Origin: Spirometra erinaceieuropaei
Lineage: Eukaryota > Platyhelminthes > Cestoda > Diphyllobothriidea > Diphyllobothriidae
Reading direction: 5' to 3'
Assembly (NCBI GenBank): GCA_902702965.1
Contig: CACRXP010000546.1
Span: 320,989 to 384,988 of the forward strand
Length of the DNA: 64,000 nt
Every line of letters starts with the position of its first letter. The stretch's first letter is position 1. The notes beneath the pieces are model-generated. The model was not told where the DNA came from, did not search any database, and saw only the letters and a program-made list of their open reading frames with translations. A program made the position numbers and the translations under genes. Below, piece by piece: positions 42,401 to 57,400 of this stretch.

Positions 42401-45400
42401 TCCAGAAAATCGATTTTGTTTTCATTCTGTTTTTTCGTTACATCTTTTGTCTTTTGAGTACGGTCGTCCTGAATGTGCATTTAACAAAATTTACCGGTTG
42501 TAATTTCCTTAGCCTTCCAATTCCTTACCTATCGATAAGTACTAAGTGGGCTCAGTAACGGTCAGGGCTGTTTTGTTTTTAATTAGTCGCACCAAAACTG
42601 CGGAATTTGTCACTCGTCCGTGTCTTCAATAGGGGACACTTCGTAAATTTCCTTGTTTCGAAGTTTAAAATGAATCAGGAATCGCTTTGGTCAAGCTTAC
42701 TCGGCACAAAATGACCTTTCAGCCTGCCTAAATCCATGGAAATACACTGTTAAGACATCTTATGGATATTACGCGGTTATTCTGCTGAAAGTGATGCGTT
42801 TCAGCTTTAATATTCATTTCAACTTTTGGACTGAGTCTATAAAATCTCATTCTTCATGATCTGTCATACTTATTTCTGGAAAGAATAAAAACTAAAATGT
42901 TAGAACTGGTGTACCCACGAAATAGCACACAGGAACGTTTTGGGCCACCGATGAACCGAACTCCTTGCAGCTGGCTCACGCAGCGGCAGAATTTCGACGA
43001 AACACGCGTCTGGTCTCTAACACTAATACATGTGCAGTCAATTTGATAAATTATTTAACAAATGGTATTTTTGTCTCCCCGTCTGACCCCGCCGCTCTGC
43101 ACTCTTTTCTGAATGCCAGTGGAAACCTCGCTCACAATCCACATTCTGGACGTGAACGATAACCCACCGATCTTTGTTAACACGCCCTACGTGTTTACTG
43201 TCTCCGAGACGGCGCCCATTGGCCATAAAGTCGGACAAGTGGAGGCCAAGGACGCTGACGACACCTCCACGCTGGCTTACCTGCTGCAGGGCATCGTGCT
43301 GGACTTCGCAGTCAACTCGGTCACCGGGGTGATCACTGTAGCTCGGCGTCTTGATTACGTATCTCAAGAGGTTTGTCATCCAACCCCTTCCTCTAAAATT
43401 TTCGCCGAACCAGTGGGCTGTTATCTCCAGTCAGTTGGGAAGATCCCCATAGGTGCGTGCGTTGGTGGCCAACAGTGCCACCATGGAGGCGTTGACTAGG
43501 CGACATACTCATTCGCAAAGCAAGTCCTCTTGCCCTCCCTCCGACAGCTAACATGCCTGCAGGCAACCACTACGTACTAAACCTCCCGCATAACTATCTG
43601 CAACATCCAAGTATGTAGAAAACAAGAAAAAGTTGCCTGATTTGAATCGGAATGCGGAGTAGCGTAGAGCGTAAACTTCAGCTGCTTAGGTGAAACTTTC
43701 CGTAGGCTTCAATAAATCAGCTCATTGACTATTTTCATATTTTGGTACCTTACCGTAGTTTTTTAGTGATGCATTCCGTCTCAGGCCGAAGGCTTTCTAT
43801 TCCTTTCAATCTCGTACTTCCAGCATTCTCGCAACAGCAAAACAGAATTGTTGACTAATGCACCTATTTGCTTTCCACTGAGAATCCCACCGATATCATT
43901 ACTTAGGCTCTGCGTACTGCCTTACAGTGAGTTCCGATATTTTGGTGTAGTAAGTTATGACTATGGAAGAAGTCCAAGATGGTTTCATCTCTCATAGTCG
44001 TTTTGTGCGGAATTGCACTTAGCAGGAGCCCATCGAAACATAGGCGTGGAACCTGAGAGATGCATATCTAATTGCAGTTTAAACTAACAGTTAATGTACA
44101 ACATCATTTCTTCCAGGGATATTAGGGCATGGTCAATAGGCGACATCATTGTTTAGCTCAAACGGGGAATTAAATTTCATGTTTTGGGATAGAAGGGTGT
44201 CGGTCCTGTTTGTAAAGACCGTTCCGTCTTTGCAGACTTAAATGTAATTTCCCGAGCTGAGAACAACACAAGTATGGGTGTCAATCGGTGCACGACGCTT
44301 TTCAGAGGGCCATCTATTCGAGTTTAGGATAACGAAACCTATTGGATTTTATGAACGGCAGTTGGTGTTTCACTTCAGACTACAGGGAACCTATAGACTC
44401 GCATTGTCGGGAAACCTGCGTCATCTGACACAATTGAACTGTCGGCCTTCTGATTGTGGGCTGGGTGCCCTGCCATTCTGTTCTACATGGCGGTCTATCT
44501 CATATCTGTGCCAATTGCCACTGCCGTGGTCGATTTAACCCTTCATCCAATGTCTATCAACTCTTAACAAGGCTGTGGGGAGGATTTTGGTCAAGAGGGT
44601 TTTGCAGATGTCTTAAGAGGACTCAATCAGAGTGATTTCAAAATTTTGCAGCCCGAGTTACTGTGTTCCACTAAAATAATGCTTTGAGTGTGTTCTTTAG
44701 TATGTGGGCTAATCTTTTCGCTCTCATACGATCAAGGCATTCGGACACAAACTATGCCTCTTCAGATGTCACGTGAGAGTATCAGCCGGAGGTCGTTCCA
44801 TCAGTAGTCTCATGGGTTCACAAAATGATACATTCGGTAGACCCCTCAAACCTCGAGATCACAGTTGAAATCTGGTGCAGTACAAAAACGTTTCCATCGC
44901 CACGTAAGACGCGACGCGCAACAAACGCAGCATTTGAGTATAAAAAGAAGAAATCAATCGTCGGCAAGGGTAAATTATTGATCCGAGCTTTTGTACTGAT
45001 TCTGGAATTCATGGCCAAAAATATGCGAAAGCATTAAAGTGGAAAGTGAAACTATCGAACTAGTCAGTCAGCCCCACCTTGAGTCTGAGACTGAGGGCAT
45101 CAAGAGGCCGTCCGTCAGCCGGGCAACACAGTGTCTGATGACGGGGGTTAAGTATGGATCGATTCCCTCGCCTCAATCATCTCGCGCCCTGTCATGTCCA
45201 CGCTTCTACAGGACAGATGTGGCCGCAAAATCGAAATCGTGATTTTGTCCCGTATTGAGAACATCTACGGAAGCTTAACCGACTCCCACAAAACGGCCAT
45301 TTCATTCCCGCACAATCTGGCATCCTGGTTTTCCCGATATTTTCCTTGGATGCATACCTTCTCGCCGATTCGTGAATCAGAACAGTCTCATTAACCCTAT

Positions 45401-48400
45401 TTGGAAAGATGTTCCAGCGCATAAATTGTTAATTCCTCCCCCCGCCCCCGTCAGTTTGCGGTAGTGCGCCTCGTTCCAGCAATCAAAGTCCCCTCCCCTC
45501 TTCACTGCTTGCACGCAATCGTGTGTTTCTACGCTCCTCAAGACCAGCATGCTCCAACGCGATTCAGACCGTTCTCTGAACTCCCTCTGAGGGATAGAAC
45601 GAAACTTCTTTGCTTTTGCTGACGATACTTTGTTTGTCGCAAGCGACGAGAGCCTCCACTGCCCTGAGCGGTGCCGTGCTGACTTGTGTGTGAAGCTAGA
45701 ATAAATGAGATGGGGTTTGGGCGTAGTGACTTGCAGAGGTGAGCATTCCGTTTAAGCATGCCATGCAGGTGCTAACTCCCAACTCCGCACGAAAAAACTA
45801 CAGTGGTTTAAACTCTTACACAAGTGAAAAGTCAATTTGGCAAACACTTGTTTTCGGTAACTCGTCATCAGACCAAAACACTTACATAGAAGTTGAAATT
45901 ATGCGAAGTTACAGGGTTCATAAGGGATTCAGGGACTACACACCACCCTCATGGCGAGGCTTGCTATGGGGTGGGCGGCGTGTCGTGGTCATTGGGTCAA
46001 GGGGGGGAGGGGGAGGGGGGACATAGGCTCTGAGTAATGTTTGTACGTCGGTACGTTGTGCACACAGCACTGCCATCATCTGAGGTCGGAGTTGGCCACG
46101 GAAGACAGAACACCTGTGTTAACGTCTTCCGATAACATAACATTGGATTGGCTAGCTGTATAGCCACCGCTTCGGCTGTAGCTAGCACCCGTTGGCGTAG
46201 GCCTCTGGAGAAGCTTGCTGGTGTCCGGTAGACAACTTGAAAGCCTTCTTTGGCATCGACTCGGTGACTCGTATCGATGTGCGAGAATAGTACTCGAAAT
46301 TGATTTCGTTTCACCTCTGCCTAGCCAGGCCGGTGTGTGTTCACGTATTCTCTTTTCCAGGCGCCTCCTTGTACGGTCAATGTATCCCACTCCACAGCAG
46401 CAAGTGAATGAGTAAATACACATCGATGTGGCCTGCAACGGTAGTCGGCCTTTACCTCCCAAGCATAAGAGGGAAGAGTTAGTGAAACACACATAAATTC
46501 GCTGCCGGGGAAAGCGCTAGCGATCGCTGTCTTCAGACGTCTTCTTACTAGGTCACTTTCTGCGTCCCCTTGAAAAGGTAGTCTTATAAATTAGTAACAA
46601 GCACAATTAACAGTGCCAAAATTTATACATAAAGAGGGAGACATTGAAGCCTGGCTGCCAAGTATGAGTTGAATCAGGCTATGTTTTTGGTTAGCTACCT
46701 CAGGCTACAATTATTGGCGTGTCATGATAGCCGTTTAGAGTTTACAGCGCGTCTAGTGATTTAAAGTGAAGTAACTGGGCCCCCAATTCAGGCTAGATCT
46801 TCCCTGTTTCATATGAGTGGCATGTTCTAGTGAAAAACTGACCACGGTAGCGGATGCAGCAGGTGGCCGTGTGTGAACCCTCCCCCCTCCCACATTCCTA
46901 ACGAGTTCCACTCTCATGTATCTCTGTAGTCCAGACCTCAGCCAGGGTTCTCATAGGCCGAATAACGCGTACCGTGAACCCAGTGCGCACACCGGTTTGG
47001 GTTCGCGCAACAGCGGTGCGCCCCGTAGAAGGGAGCACCGTCCTTCCCACCTACTATTGGTGCCGTTTCTCAATAAGTGTTAAACGAGATTCTGAAATGA
47101 TTTTTGTGCTAGAAAGGATTACTGAGGTGGGATTGTAATACTGATCATAATGCAACACAATCCCAAGGTATTTCGGCCACGCTAGGATGTGGGCTTTTGC
47201 GCTTCTTTCCGGCCATTTGACAAAACCACACTGTATAAAAGTTACTACCTAAATAGTTTGAATTGTTCACACTGCTTTTTGATGTACACATAAATTCTGA
47301 TATAAGTTTGCAGAAATATGCACAAAACATCCTTCCTTGCACTCCTTTTATAGCAAGTGGCGTTCTTCAGCAAATTTTGTACCCAAAAGGATATTATCCC
47401 CTTTTAAAGGAAGCTTTTTCCATTCCAAAATAATCTTGAATCCGAAATATCATTGCACTTGTGATCGGGTTTCCGATCTACAAGCTATACACTTCCTACA
47501 TAAGGAAAATTGTCGATTTTGTAATGCTATTAGGAAGGTACGATATAAGGCTCATAAAATTTTTAATGGCTGCCATCTTAAAGAATATCATAATTGTAAG
47601 CTTTTTGAAAACGTAATTTACCATCTGTTCGAGTGCGAAGTTTGAGCAAAAACGTGAGATTCTACAAAACGGATATAAGAATACTTTGTGCATGCCTTCT
47701 ACAAAATATGTTCCACTTTATAAGGGCATTGAAAATCAAGGGAAAAACGCCTACTGCTTAAATAGCCATCTCTTGCAGGGTGTGGTTTTTACAGACGTCG
47801 GAAAGAATCACATTCCAAAAACTGGCATTCTGTCGTGACTGAAATATCTTGCGACTACGCTTCACGATAATCAATCGTGGGATCGCACCTACGTATTTCT
47901 TTTTAATCGGAAATATCTTCCAGTATTTCGGCCAAAATTTCAGTAGTAAACTTATATAGCTCAGGCTCCACTTACTCTTGCTTCCGCTCTCACTTCCCTG
48001 TCAATCGTTCCCTATTTCACCTAATCTGACTAACCTGACCTGAACAATCAGAACCACCTTCTTTAAATTATCACCTTTGCTTTCCAGTTTGTGATATTAA
48101 AATCAATGGAGGCTCATTTCTTGGACGGACAACTGTTATTTAAGCAGCTGTAATAAATAGGCAATTCCCTGCGTAAGGACCCCAGAATTAGCCACACATA
48201 AGCGTTCAACATGTAGGCTTTTCTTAGCACTTTTACAAGGCCGACATCTTCTGACCGATAATATATGCTGATTTTCTTCCCGCGATTTTAACGTTTTAAT
48301 GCGCTCTTAACTCCACTGTACTTTGAATGTATTGCTGACTCAGACTGTCATCTTCGAATCTATTAATGTCTTTTGTCTATTTTTCCTAGGTTCACAACTT

Positions 48401-51400
48401 CAAAATTGAGGTGACCGACGGTCAGACGTCTTCCAGCACTGACGTTACTGTGCACGTGACGAAGTCCAATCAAAATTTACCTGTTTTCTCACAGAAAACC
48501 TATGAGTATACCATTCAGGAGCAGAGTACACCCACTCTCACACCCAGTGTACGCCAAATACGCATTTTATTCAAACTCAATCCAAGTAGTGTTTTCGCTT
48601 TCACTGCATTGTGCTTCTAGGAGTACCTGGGGTCCAGATGTTATTCAAACGACCAAGTTCATTACTGCGGACACAAAAGTTCTTATTGCGCTATGCCGTT
48701 TTATGCCTTTTCGAACTTTTTACTCATGTTCACCCAATTTCCTATAAGGGAGGCCAGTATGCCCCCCTTTTCCGAAATATGTTATCACGTATTTCCTATT
48801 TTTTTCTTCAAAATAACTTGCCGGTCAACCTACAGACCCAGTCCGTATAACTCATTTTCCCTCCTTGTCGTAGTAGTAATAGTAGTAGTAGTAGTGGCAG
48901 TAGCAGTAGTAGCAGTAGTAGTCGTAGTAGTAGTAATTGTGATGGCAAGTATGCATTCGAATCCTAGTCATTTCCCATGTCAGTGGCTTTCTACCGACCA
49001 GATTTATCAGTCTGGAATTATGGTATGTGGTTCGTCCTACATCATGCTATTATTCATAATTCTAATCATAACCCTTATATGCTATTTCGTCCGCATTAGT
49101 GAACTACTAGATTGTCCAGCTCGCAGTACGTCCTGCTTGTACTCATAGCAGTGGCTTCTTACGGGCCGGAGCATGTAGACGCTACGGCACACAATTAATC
49201 ATTATTTTAATAAAAGTAGCCCTGAACGACGTTTTGTCTGCATTAATAATTGCCCAGACAGCATAGCACACTATAACGTCAACCTTCTCGTTTCGTTCCG
49301 TTGGAAACCAGTGGTATGATTAGACCTAGGACGTAATGCATGACACTAGATGTGGCTGTTAATTACTGCAGACGTAAAACGTCTAAGGCCTATGTTTATA
49401 TCATGATGTGGGACAAATCGCGCACTGAAATGTCAAACCGCTAAATCTGGCCGGCAGACAGCCGCTGGCATAGGAAATGACCAGGAGTTGAACGCATATT
49501 TGCCGCCACAATTACTACTATTATGAGCAAGAGGGATAGATTGGTTAAACGGACGGGGGCTGCAGGCTCCCCATCAAGCCATGTGAACGAAATAATTATA
49601 GAGCATGTGATGATATTGTCTGAGGGTGGCGCATATAATCCTCTCGTACTCCATTTTTTATTCCGACGCTGAACAGGCCAAAGACTGATATTAACCCTCC
49701 AGATAATCCCTCAACTATAATCCAGTGAAAAACCCTCTTTCCTGTACACTCAAATAGCGGACAGCGGCCTCGATAATTATCACCCACCTAGCCTTTAGAG
49801 GCTGTTTGACCTTAACGAGAGCTTGCACAAGCGCGCAAAAGGCGGAGTAAGGATTGTGACAAGTCAAACGGAGTGGAAGCTGATGGCCCCCACAGCCTTT
49901 GCTCCGGAAGTTCTTCCGCGCGCCCCGACCGATCATCGTTCGCATGGGCGCCCGTGTATCGGGGCTGGCAACCGTAGATTATAGACACTCAGGGGACGTC
50001 CCGATAAACTGAACCATCTTAAATGGGCGGTCAGCCTTGAGACTGCAGGTGTATACATATCCGAACGTATGCCTTTTATTCGAAGATCTCACTCGCTGAT
50101 CCGTATTCTCAACAATGCACTTTCCCAAAAACAGAAATCCGCCGATGTTGCTAAATAAACCATAGTTCCACTGCGTAGTTTTAAAGAACTGGGGATCGCA
50201 GACTTGCAGAAGTTAAGAGGTAGATACTGTAGACAAAAGGCCTGAATGGTACCCCAAGAGGTGTGTTTACTTTGACAGAATACGAGTACGTGCTCGCGAG
50301 TTGACTTTATTGATGGAAGCTCAAGTTTCCTTCCTTCGCCTTCTGCATAGTTCTGCAGTTATGCTATTCCTTCCCTTCCTTTGGAAAAATAAGTAGTATG
50401 GATTGTGCTTTCTTTGTATTCGATTAAACATTCGGAAATTACTACGTTTGGCTAATGGCCTTGGCTATACGTTTCCAGCCTAAGGCCACCGATCCCAATG
50501 ACAACCCACGGATAACTTACTCGCTCGGCGGTGCCTTTGCTTCCAACTTTGAGATCGACTCGTCAACCGGCTCCTTGAAGGTCATCAAAGGCTTAAGTCG
50601 CGATGAGCCGCTAGGAATGCCAGTAAGTATAATTTGTTGTCGGCTGTTTGCCCGCGATACTATCCACTTTATTCCTGTTCTGATGCCGGCCTTTGGATTG
50701 GTGATACGACCTGGCCAGCCCACTTAAATTACTTGCATTTCCAAGACTTATGATGTTACCCCGATCGAGCCGCATAATTCTATGTTAATCCGGATACCTC
50801 AGGCTGCTGACTTTCGAGCGAACTTCTTTTCGGTTGCAGGCAAGAACTATGCTCAGCAAAAATGACTACTTTTCTCATTGATTTTCGATGCCCTCAAAAA
50901 TACAATTATATTTTATGAAGAACACGCACAAAAATATTCAGTCTTTTACTCATTCGGTAGAAAACCACCTCTTCTTCCAGTTCTATACTCGAAGGAAGGT
51001 TCTAATTCGGTTTTCAAAGACTCCTCCAATTCCCGAATAATTTCGAACCCAACCTGCTGTTATACTTGCATTCAGGGTTTCCAAATTACAGGCCGTATAT
51101 TTTCCGCGTACGCAAAACCCTGCATTTTTCTACGGTATTAAGAGAAAACCACATGGAATTCATAAAATTTGGCAGTGGATTTGAACCATATTGTTAGCTT
51201 TACAAGCCACCTTGGTATATACAGAGACATGGCATTTTATGAACGGCAACTTCAGAGTATTAAAAAATCTCACAATTAGAACCTTTTTTAAAACCGAATC
51301 GTACCTCTCCTTCGAGTATAAATTTTGAAGAAGACGTAATGTTCTACCGAATGAGCAAAATAATGAATATTTTTACGCATGTTTTTCATGAAATATGATT

Positions 51401-54400
51401 GAATGTTTAAGGGCATCAAAAATCAATAAGAAAAATTCATGCTACTCAAGTAGTCATTTTTGCAGGGTATAGTTCTTGCATGCAGTCGGAAAGAAGTTTA
51501 TTTGAGTGCCGGCACCCTGAGGTAATTGGATTATTATAGAATTATGCTGCATGATAATTAGTTCTACAACCCTATTTAATTATTTTTTTTCGAAACGAGA
51601 TTGTATTTCAGAATTTCGGCTGACATTTCATGAGTTAGCCCACCTACTGTATCATGCAGTCTAAGGGACGATTTCGCAGTGGAACCAAACTCCCCGGCAC
51701 TTTGTAGACACAGGCAGGACTGACGTATTTCTCCCAGTCCTGTGGTTTCCTTTGTAACCTCTCACGTTTTACCACACTGTAGGTCTACATGGTATCTGTC
51801 ATAGCCACCAACGCAGTCGATGCGTCCTACGCGGTGGTCAAAGTGACTCTGACTGACGTCAACAATGAGTTCCCGCGTTGGCCGTATCCCGATCAGACAA
51901 TTGCTCTGCCGGAAAACACGCCGGCTAACACGGCATTTGCTCGTCTTGCGGCTCCAGACGCCGATATTGGACAAAATGCCCAGTCAACCTATGTCTCCAC
52001 ACCAGAACACGCCGACTTTCAAGTGTCCGCTATCGGAGATATCATGGCACTCAAGGTTCGCCCCAAGTTGTTTCTCCCGCATTCTGTTTATGATTATTTT
52101 GGCTGATAAAGCTACTACGGGCAACTATTCCTACTTCAGTGTCCCCCATCTCTCTCTCTCTCTCTCTCTCTTCACTTGTAGCCACGAGTTTCGTTATCCG
52201 TTTGTGGGTAGTAGTGGCAGTTTAGGGAATAGTCTTCATACGCAGTATGGCCACGTCATGGGTAAGAGTAAACTGTCATCGTTGACACGCCGTTTAACGT
52301 AATTAGTGACAGAATGAAGTTGTGGAATGAAGCTGTTGGTTGCGCTGTTGAGCGATAGTTGTGACTATTGGATACTGATGGGACAGATTATCTTTACAAC
52401 TTCCATTTTCACAAACTCTCGTTAATCATTTAAATCGCACTCTGTGAGGACCTTCTGGAAAATTACTTGACGGTTTGTCAGATATGTAGCCCTACACACT
52501 AAACTATTTACTACTGTTGAGTGTAGGACATATCCTCAACTTCACTTTGAATTCGCATAGGAATGGGGTTCATCGATATGTGGTCGTTATACAATGGAAC
52601 ATGATCAGTTTCGTTTGGGCTGGAGAATTCAGCACGGAACTCCGCTGGTATTCACAAAGTAGCAAAAGACCAGTAATCAAAAAATGTTACTGGAGTAGGC
52701 AAGGCAGACTTAGACGCATATTTCAGACTCCATCACGGTCATCAGCTAGCCACACGCAGACTACAAGTATACATTTGAGATTCGGACGCGGGTTGGATAA
52801 TGGTCAGGCCACTATGGCGGCTGGGGTCGGGATGTAACCTTATAATAAGGACAAGCCAAGATTGGTCAATCCCTTCTACTTGGGTTTTTCTGTGAAATCC
52901 TCATTTCTGTCAATAACATTGTTTATTGTCTCTTTAGCTTATGTACTAGGATGTAATGGCTTCTGGTTGAACCCCCCCCCCCCCGATTAAATGTACCTGT
53001 TTTATGGAACATGTTTTGATCATTTATTCCTGACGCTCAGTTGGATGCCTTAAAGTTCGTGTTGAAACGAATTCTTAGGAGAGAAACATGAAAATTATAT
53101 TTCCGGTTTTTAATAGAAGCATTACATAGAAACACATTGAACTGCTTTGCCGATAATTCGCGCAAGCAACTGTCCGCGGGTTTGCTTAGCCTCGTCAAAA
53201 GCAAATTATTATTTAAGACAGTTTTGAATGTTTTTTGATGGGTGGTATGACCCGCCTTTGTGGAACGCGGATATCGGTTAATTTTTAAATGTTCAGGATA
53301 TGTTAAAACCTAGTTCGCGCTTTGACACGTATGACAAGGAATAGACTTTTCTGGGACCAAACTATTAAGTTCAAGAGGAGGCAAGTTTCTCTGCGTAGGA
53401 CTACAATGGATAAGCCATCTGCTACCTGCTGCGTGTATGTCTTATTCGTTATATACTAGTGTGTAGGATTGGCGGAAATGATGTGCTGCCTGGGCGGTTT
53501 GTTTTTTGACGTCATTCAGTCACTGCACTTAGTTTGTAGGACTGGCAAGAACAAGGGAAACAAGATTTCTGGTTTTTCCTCCGTCATCGGCCAGCTCTAC
53601 GCCAGCCCCAGATCGTCGGTGATTCATGGTGCACCTGAGTCCCATGGTCTGCCAAATGAGTTGCGTGCTAACGTCCTGTCAAGTCGCCGGTCGTCCGGAT
53701 CTGTGTTCAAACTTTGGTTGTCTAGTAACGGCAAATGATTCAGAAGCATCCCTGGAATACTCATGACTGATAGGGTAGCGGTTGTACTTTGAGCTCCACG
53801 ATTATCAGGTCACTGGCGATACCAGAGCGAGGGCTGGTCGTGCAAAGTCTTGTATGAGAGAGAGAGAGGTAGACTGTATTGTTAGCATTTTTATGTTTTC
53901 TGGAGCAAGCTCAATTGCCTTGTGTCCAAGTAGCGTGTGTTGCTATAGCCGAGGCGTGGCCTGTTCAGGTGGAGCGTGGACGTCCGAATATGCGTGTATT
54001 GCGGTCGATCAGACTGTAGCAGGGGCAGTGCGTCCCCAGACACTAACAGAGGGGGGATGAGTGGCCTCGACACAACGGAGCGTTGAACGAAGACACCGAG
54101 CATCGCTGTGATACCTACTAGCCACTCACCTTCTGCGCTTTTGATTGCTGGTCTGTACGCAATCGCCTGCAAGGACTGCTGGTTGTGATCCCGAAACAAG
54201 CCGGGTCGCGTATGTTCATTCCACAATGTGATCTGTGAACTGCCACTTTAGTGTACCCCTCAGTGATGGAACACCTTCGAGGTAAAGTGTAAGAGCTAAC
54301 TTCAGTCTATGTTTCATTCTTGAGAAGTGCTGCCGTCAGGGATAAATGAAAAAGGCGGGACCATTTCTGGATGGCTAGTCAACCAACCAGCGGTAGGACA

Positions 54401-57400
54401 TGGGAGTAGAATACCCTCACGTGGCATTGTGTCAAATTCTGGGGTGATTGGGACAAAGCTTAGCGTTAGGGTGAAGTTTAGGGCTAGAGCTATAGTTAGG
54501 ATACGGGACCAGGTACCCAACCTAATATTTAGCCCAGAGCAAACCGTATTACTGGGAAGTTCCTGTTCCGGTGTCTTACCCGATCAGCCGCGTTGAATCT
54601 CAGGTGGCGGAGACCTGCGACTTGAACACTGGGTCCTTAACCGGTAATAATTAATTTCCACATTTGGGAGTACATTATTTTCTGAAACCCTGCGGACATT
54701 GGGTATGCAAAAGGTCGCCTTTTTCCAACTTACCAATTTACGAATGCCAGATCCCAAGACGATATTTTAAGGCGTCCGTGATCTTTAGTCAGAAGATATC
54801 GGAAATCGTGTTGTTGCACAGGTGGTATCCAGGCGCCACAATGCTAGCATGACGGTTAAATCAAACGTTTCCCATTTTGTTTCGACAGTAAGTCTCCTTG
54901 ACCGCAATCTGAAGTGTGCAGACACGGTAGAATGACTTATACGAATCCTTACTGGTGGCGGGGTGGAGTAGAGGCGGTTCTTTCTGTCTTAGGGTTCCGG
55001 CCGAGTGTTGCACAGAAAAGTGTCGTCAGTCCTCAACGAGTATTACTAAAAAGACTTGTGAGACTGCGGTCGTCATTCCTGGCTCATTGTCACAGCTAGT
55101 CCTACGGAGGTTCTAAAGGAAAGTCGACTTCCCTATATCCTGTCCTACAATCAGGATAAATGACCGGACGACGTTTGCACGCCCCATTCTTATCTACATC
55201 GCGACCATCCTACAGAGTAACGCTTTCAGTTTTCTAAGAGTTTCGCTGCCAAGTGCTGTTATGGAAAGATATTTATTGTCAATGCAGTACTCTCCTCTCC
55301 TCCTGACTATTTTCTTTTAGATACTGTTTGTGCAAAGTCTACTAATTTTCTGATTATTTGGGTTTAGTTTAAGATCTCGGCCCTTGCCTTATAGACTTAT
55401 GACTACGAGCGCGACGGTGGACTTCGCTTCTATCTGCCCATCACTGCCACCAATATTCAACCCGCCTTCCAGTCCGGCACTCATTTCAGTGCTACCGGAT
55501 CGCTGACAGTGACCGTGGTTGACGTTAACGACGGAGCCCCAGTACTAATTGGTGGCCCGTATGTTCTTTTGATATCTTCTTCCACTTCATCCTGTCTCCT
55601 GTATGATTCATTGACCCGCGAATCTTGGCATACGAAGCAAGATGTAATGACTCACGACGGCACACACCGCCGACCAGAAAAGTATCAAAACGTCCCTTAT
55701 AGGCGTAACTACTCCATCGCCTCCTGGTCGCATAGTGTAAGACAATGGACAATTGATGGTCCGATCAGAGGGACTGTCGTGGATGAGATGGGAAAACTGC
55801 GCACTTCAGGGCGAGATCAGAATGCGATTACAAGTGCGCGATACCACACAAAATGTGCGTTCATTGATGTGGTAGCCACGATGCGAATTGGAGCACGTCA
55901 AGGAAACGAACACTGACTAACTCTCAAACAGTATTTGGTTGGTTCTGTCTAGTGTGTCTGTGTGATACGTTCTCTCTTAGCGTTGGTTGGACAACTTATC
56001 TTGGCCGGCATAACTTGCTGCTCGACTGGGAGGCAGAGGAAGCCGTATTCGTAATCGGTTATCGCTTGCTTTGACGGCTGGAATACATGGATCTCACCTC
56101 GTTTGCAATGGCCTATCTCTTCCCCCATACCGTTATTTGTCGCTCCGAGTCTATAAAGGGTCGGCATTGGCTTGCAGCTTGTTTTAGTCGAGCAATGGCA
56201 AGTCCACATGGATCCTTAACTGTTCTCCCACATTCATGTGATACTCGTAGACGGATACAATGAGGGCTCGAAATGCGTTACGCACAACCCAATTACCTCC
56301 TCAGTTATGAGTCCAAGGGGAGTGACGCCGACCTTGTGCGCTGAGGCATTCAGGTACTGCTTTTCCCGCCAATGGAGACATGGGAATGCAGTAAGAGGTA
56401 GGTGGAAGATTGCATGAGTCAGAGAAGCACCAAGTCAGTGGTCGAGCTCACCTTCAACTTGAAGAGACCAGAAGTGGGTAGGTGTTGGGTATCATTAAGA
56501 AACCGAAGACGATAGTTTGTTTGTTAGAATATCAAACCAAATTAAATCAGTGTACGTGGAGTAAATGAGAGAAGCCCTTGAAAACTGAATTTAAAAAAAT
56601 TCAAGCCTGTATGAAAGGCTGTTAAGCTGCAAACATTTACAGGTAATCTCAGCATGTGAAATGCACAAGAATGGTAGTGAAACAGGAGTGTTAAAAAACT
56701 GGCGAAATGGCTAAATAGCAGTGAATAGCGCATATGGGCCGTATTGGCTCGCAGTATTTACATCAGCGTTAAAGGTAATGTAAACAAAACGGATTATTGG
56801 AATGAAGATAGTAGCATGTTGGTAGTCGTAACTAACTTACTAGGTGGGGTTTGGGAGTCCTAGCTGAACTTTAACAGGTGAGTATCCAGACGTCTCTCAA
56901 ACGCATTCACATTGGTAGAACGCTCAACCTACGTCATTAAAGGATTCCACCGTCGAATGACGGAACGGTGATTGGTGCGTCACAGTCCCTTTTTAAGTTG
57001 ACAACCAGGACGCTGAAGGTTTGTCTTCAGTATAATTTAGAAAAGATTCCCCCAGTTCGCTGCAAGATCAAGTCTCCGTAGCAACTGAAACTTTCGTAAA
57101 GATTCACCTCTGTTTTATTTATATGGGAGAGAGAGGAGGTATAAGGCGGTCATGCACTGTTCGTACGTCAATTTTTTGAGTTCACGAACAAACTTATTGG
57201 CATGTTGTACACTTTCAAGAATATCTGTCTTTCCGAAGTCACGACCACAATGCTTGTGCCGTATATTCTAGGTGTGGTCGGACATATGTACCGTATACCT
57301 TGCCGAGGATATCCACATGCAATTTTGCGACCGTCCAACATACGTATTACCTTCAAAGTTGACGTTTCCTGTATTGTGACTTTAGAACACTGCGTTGCTC

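Larger units (their letters stand above)
43371..48389. other. Cadherin intron 12 (5 kb)
   Basis: Contains hammerhead-like repeat copy 3 (45825), the Penelope-like endonuclease relic (46076) and a fold-back element (47120), so it is almost half mobile-element DNA. Confidence 0.78.
52056..55394. other. Cadherin intron 15
   Basis: Contains TC and poly-C tracts, a possible SINE fragment (52695) and a TIR element (54418). Confidence 0.75.

Noticed and set aside
45130..45175. CTGATGACGGGGGTTAAG resembling the Penelope-type hammerhead
   Set aside because: Stem II and the GAAA box are missing, and flanking similarity to 11250-11365 is too weak.
48693..49148. 151-codon frame with a long valine run resembling a membrane segment
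   Set aside because: The valine run is the translation of the GTA/AGT microsatellite.
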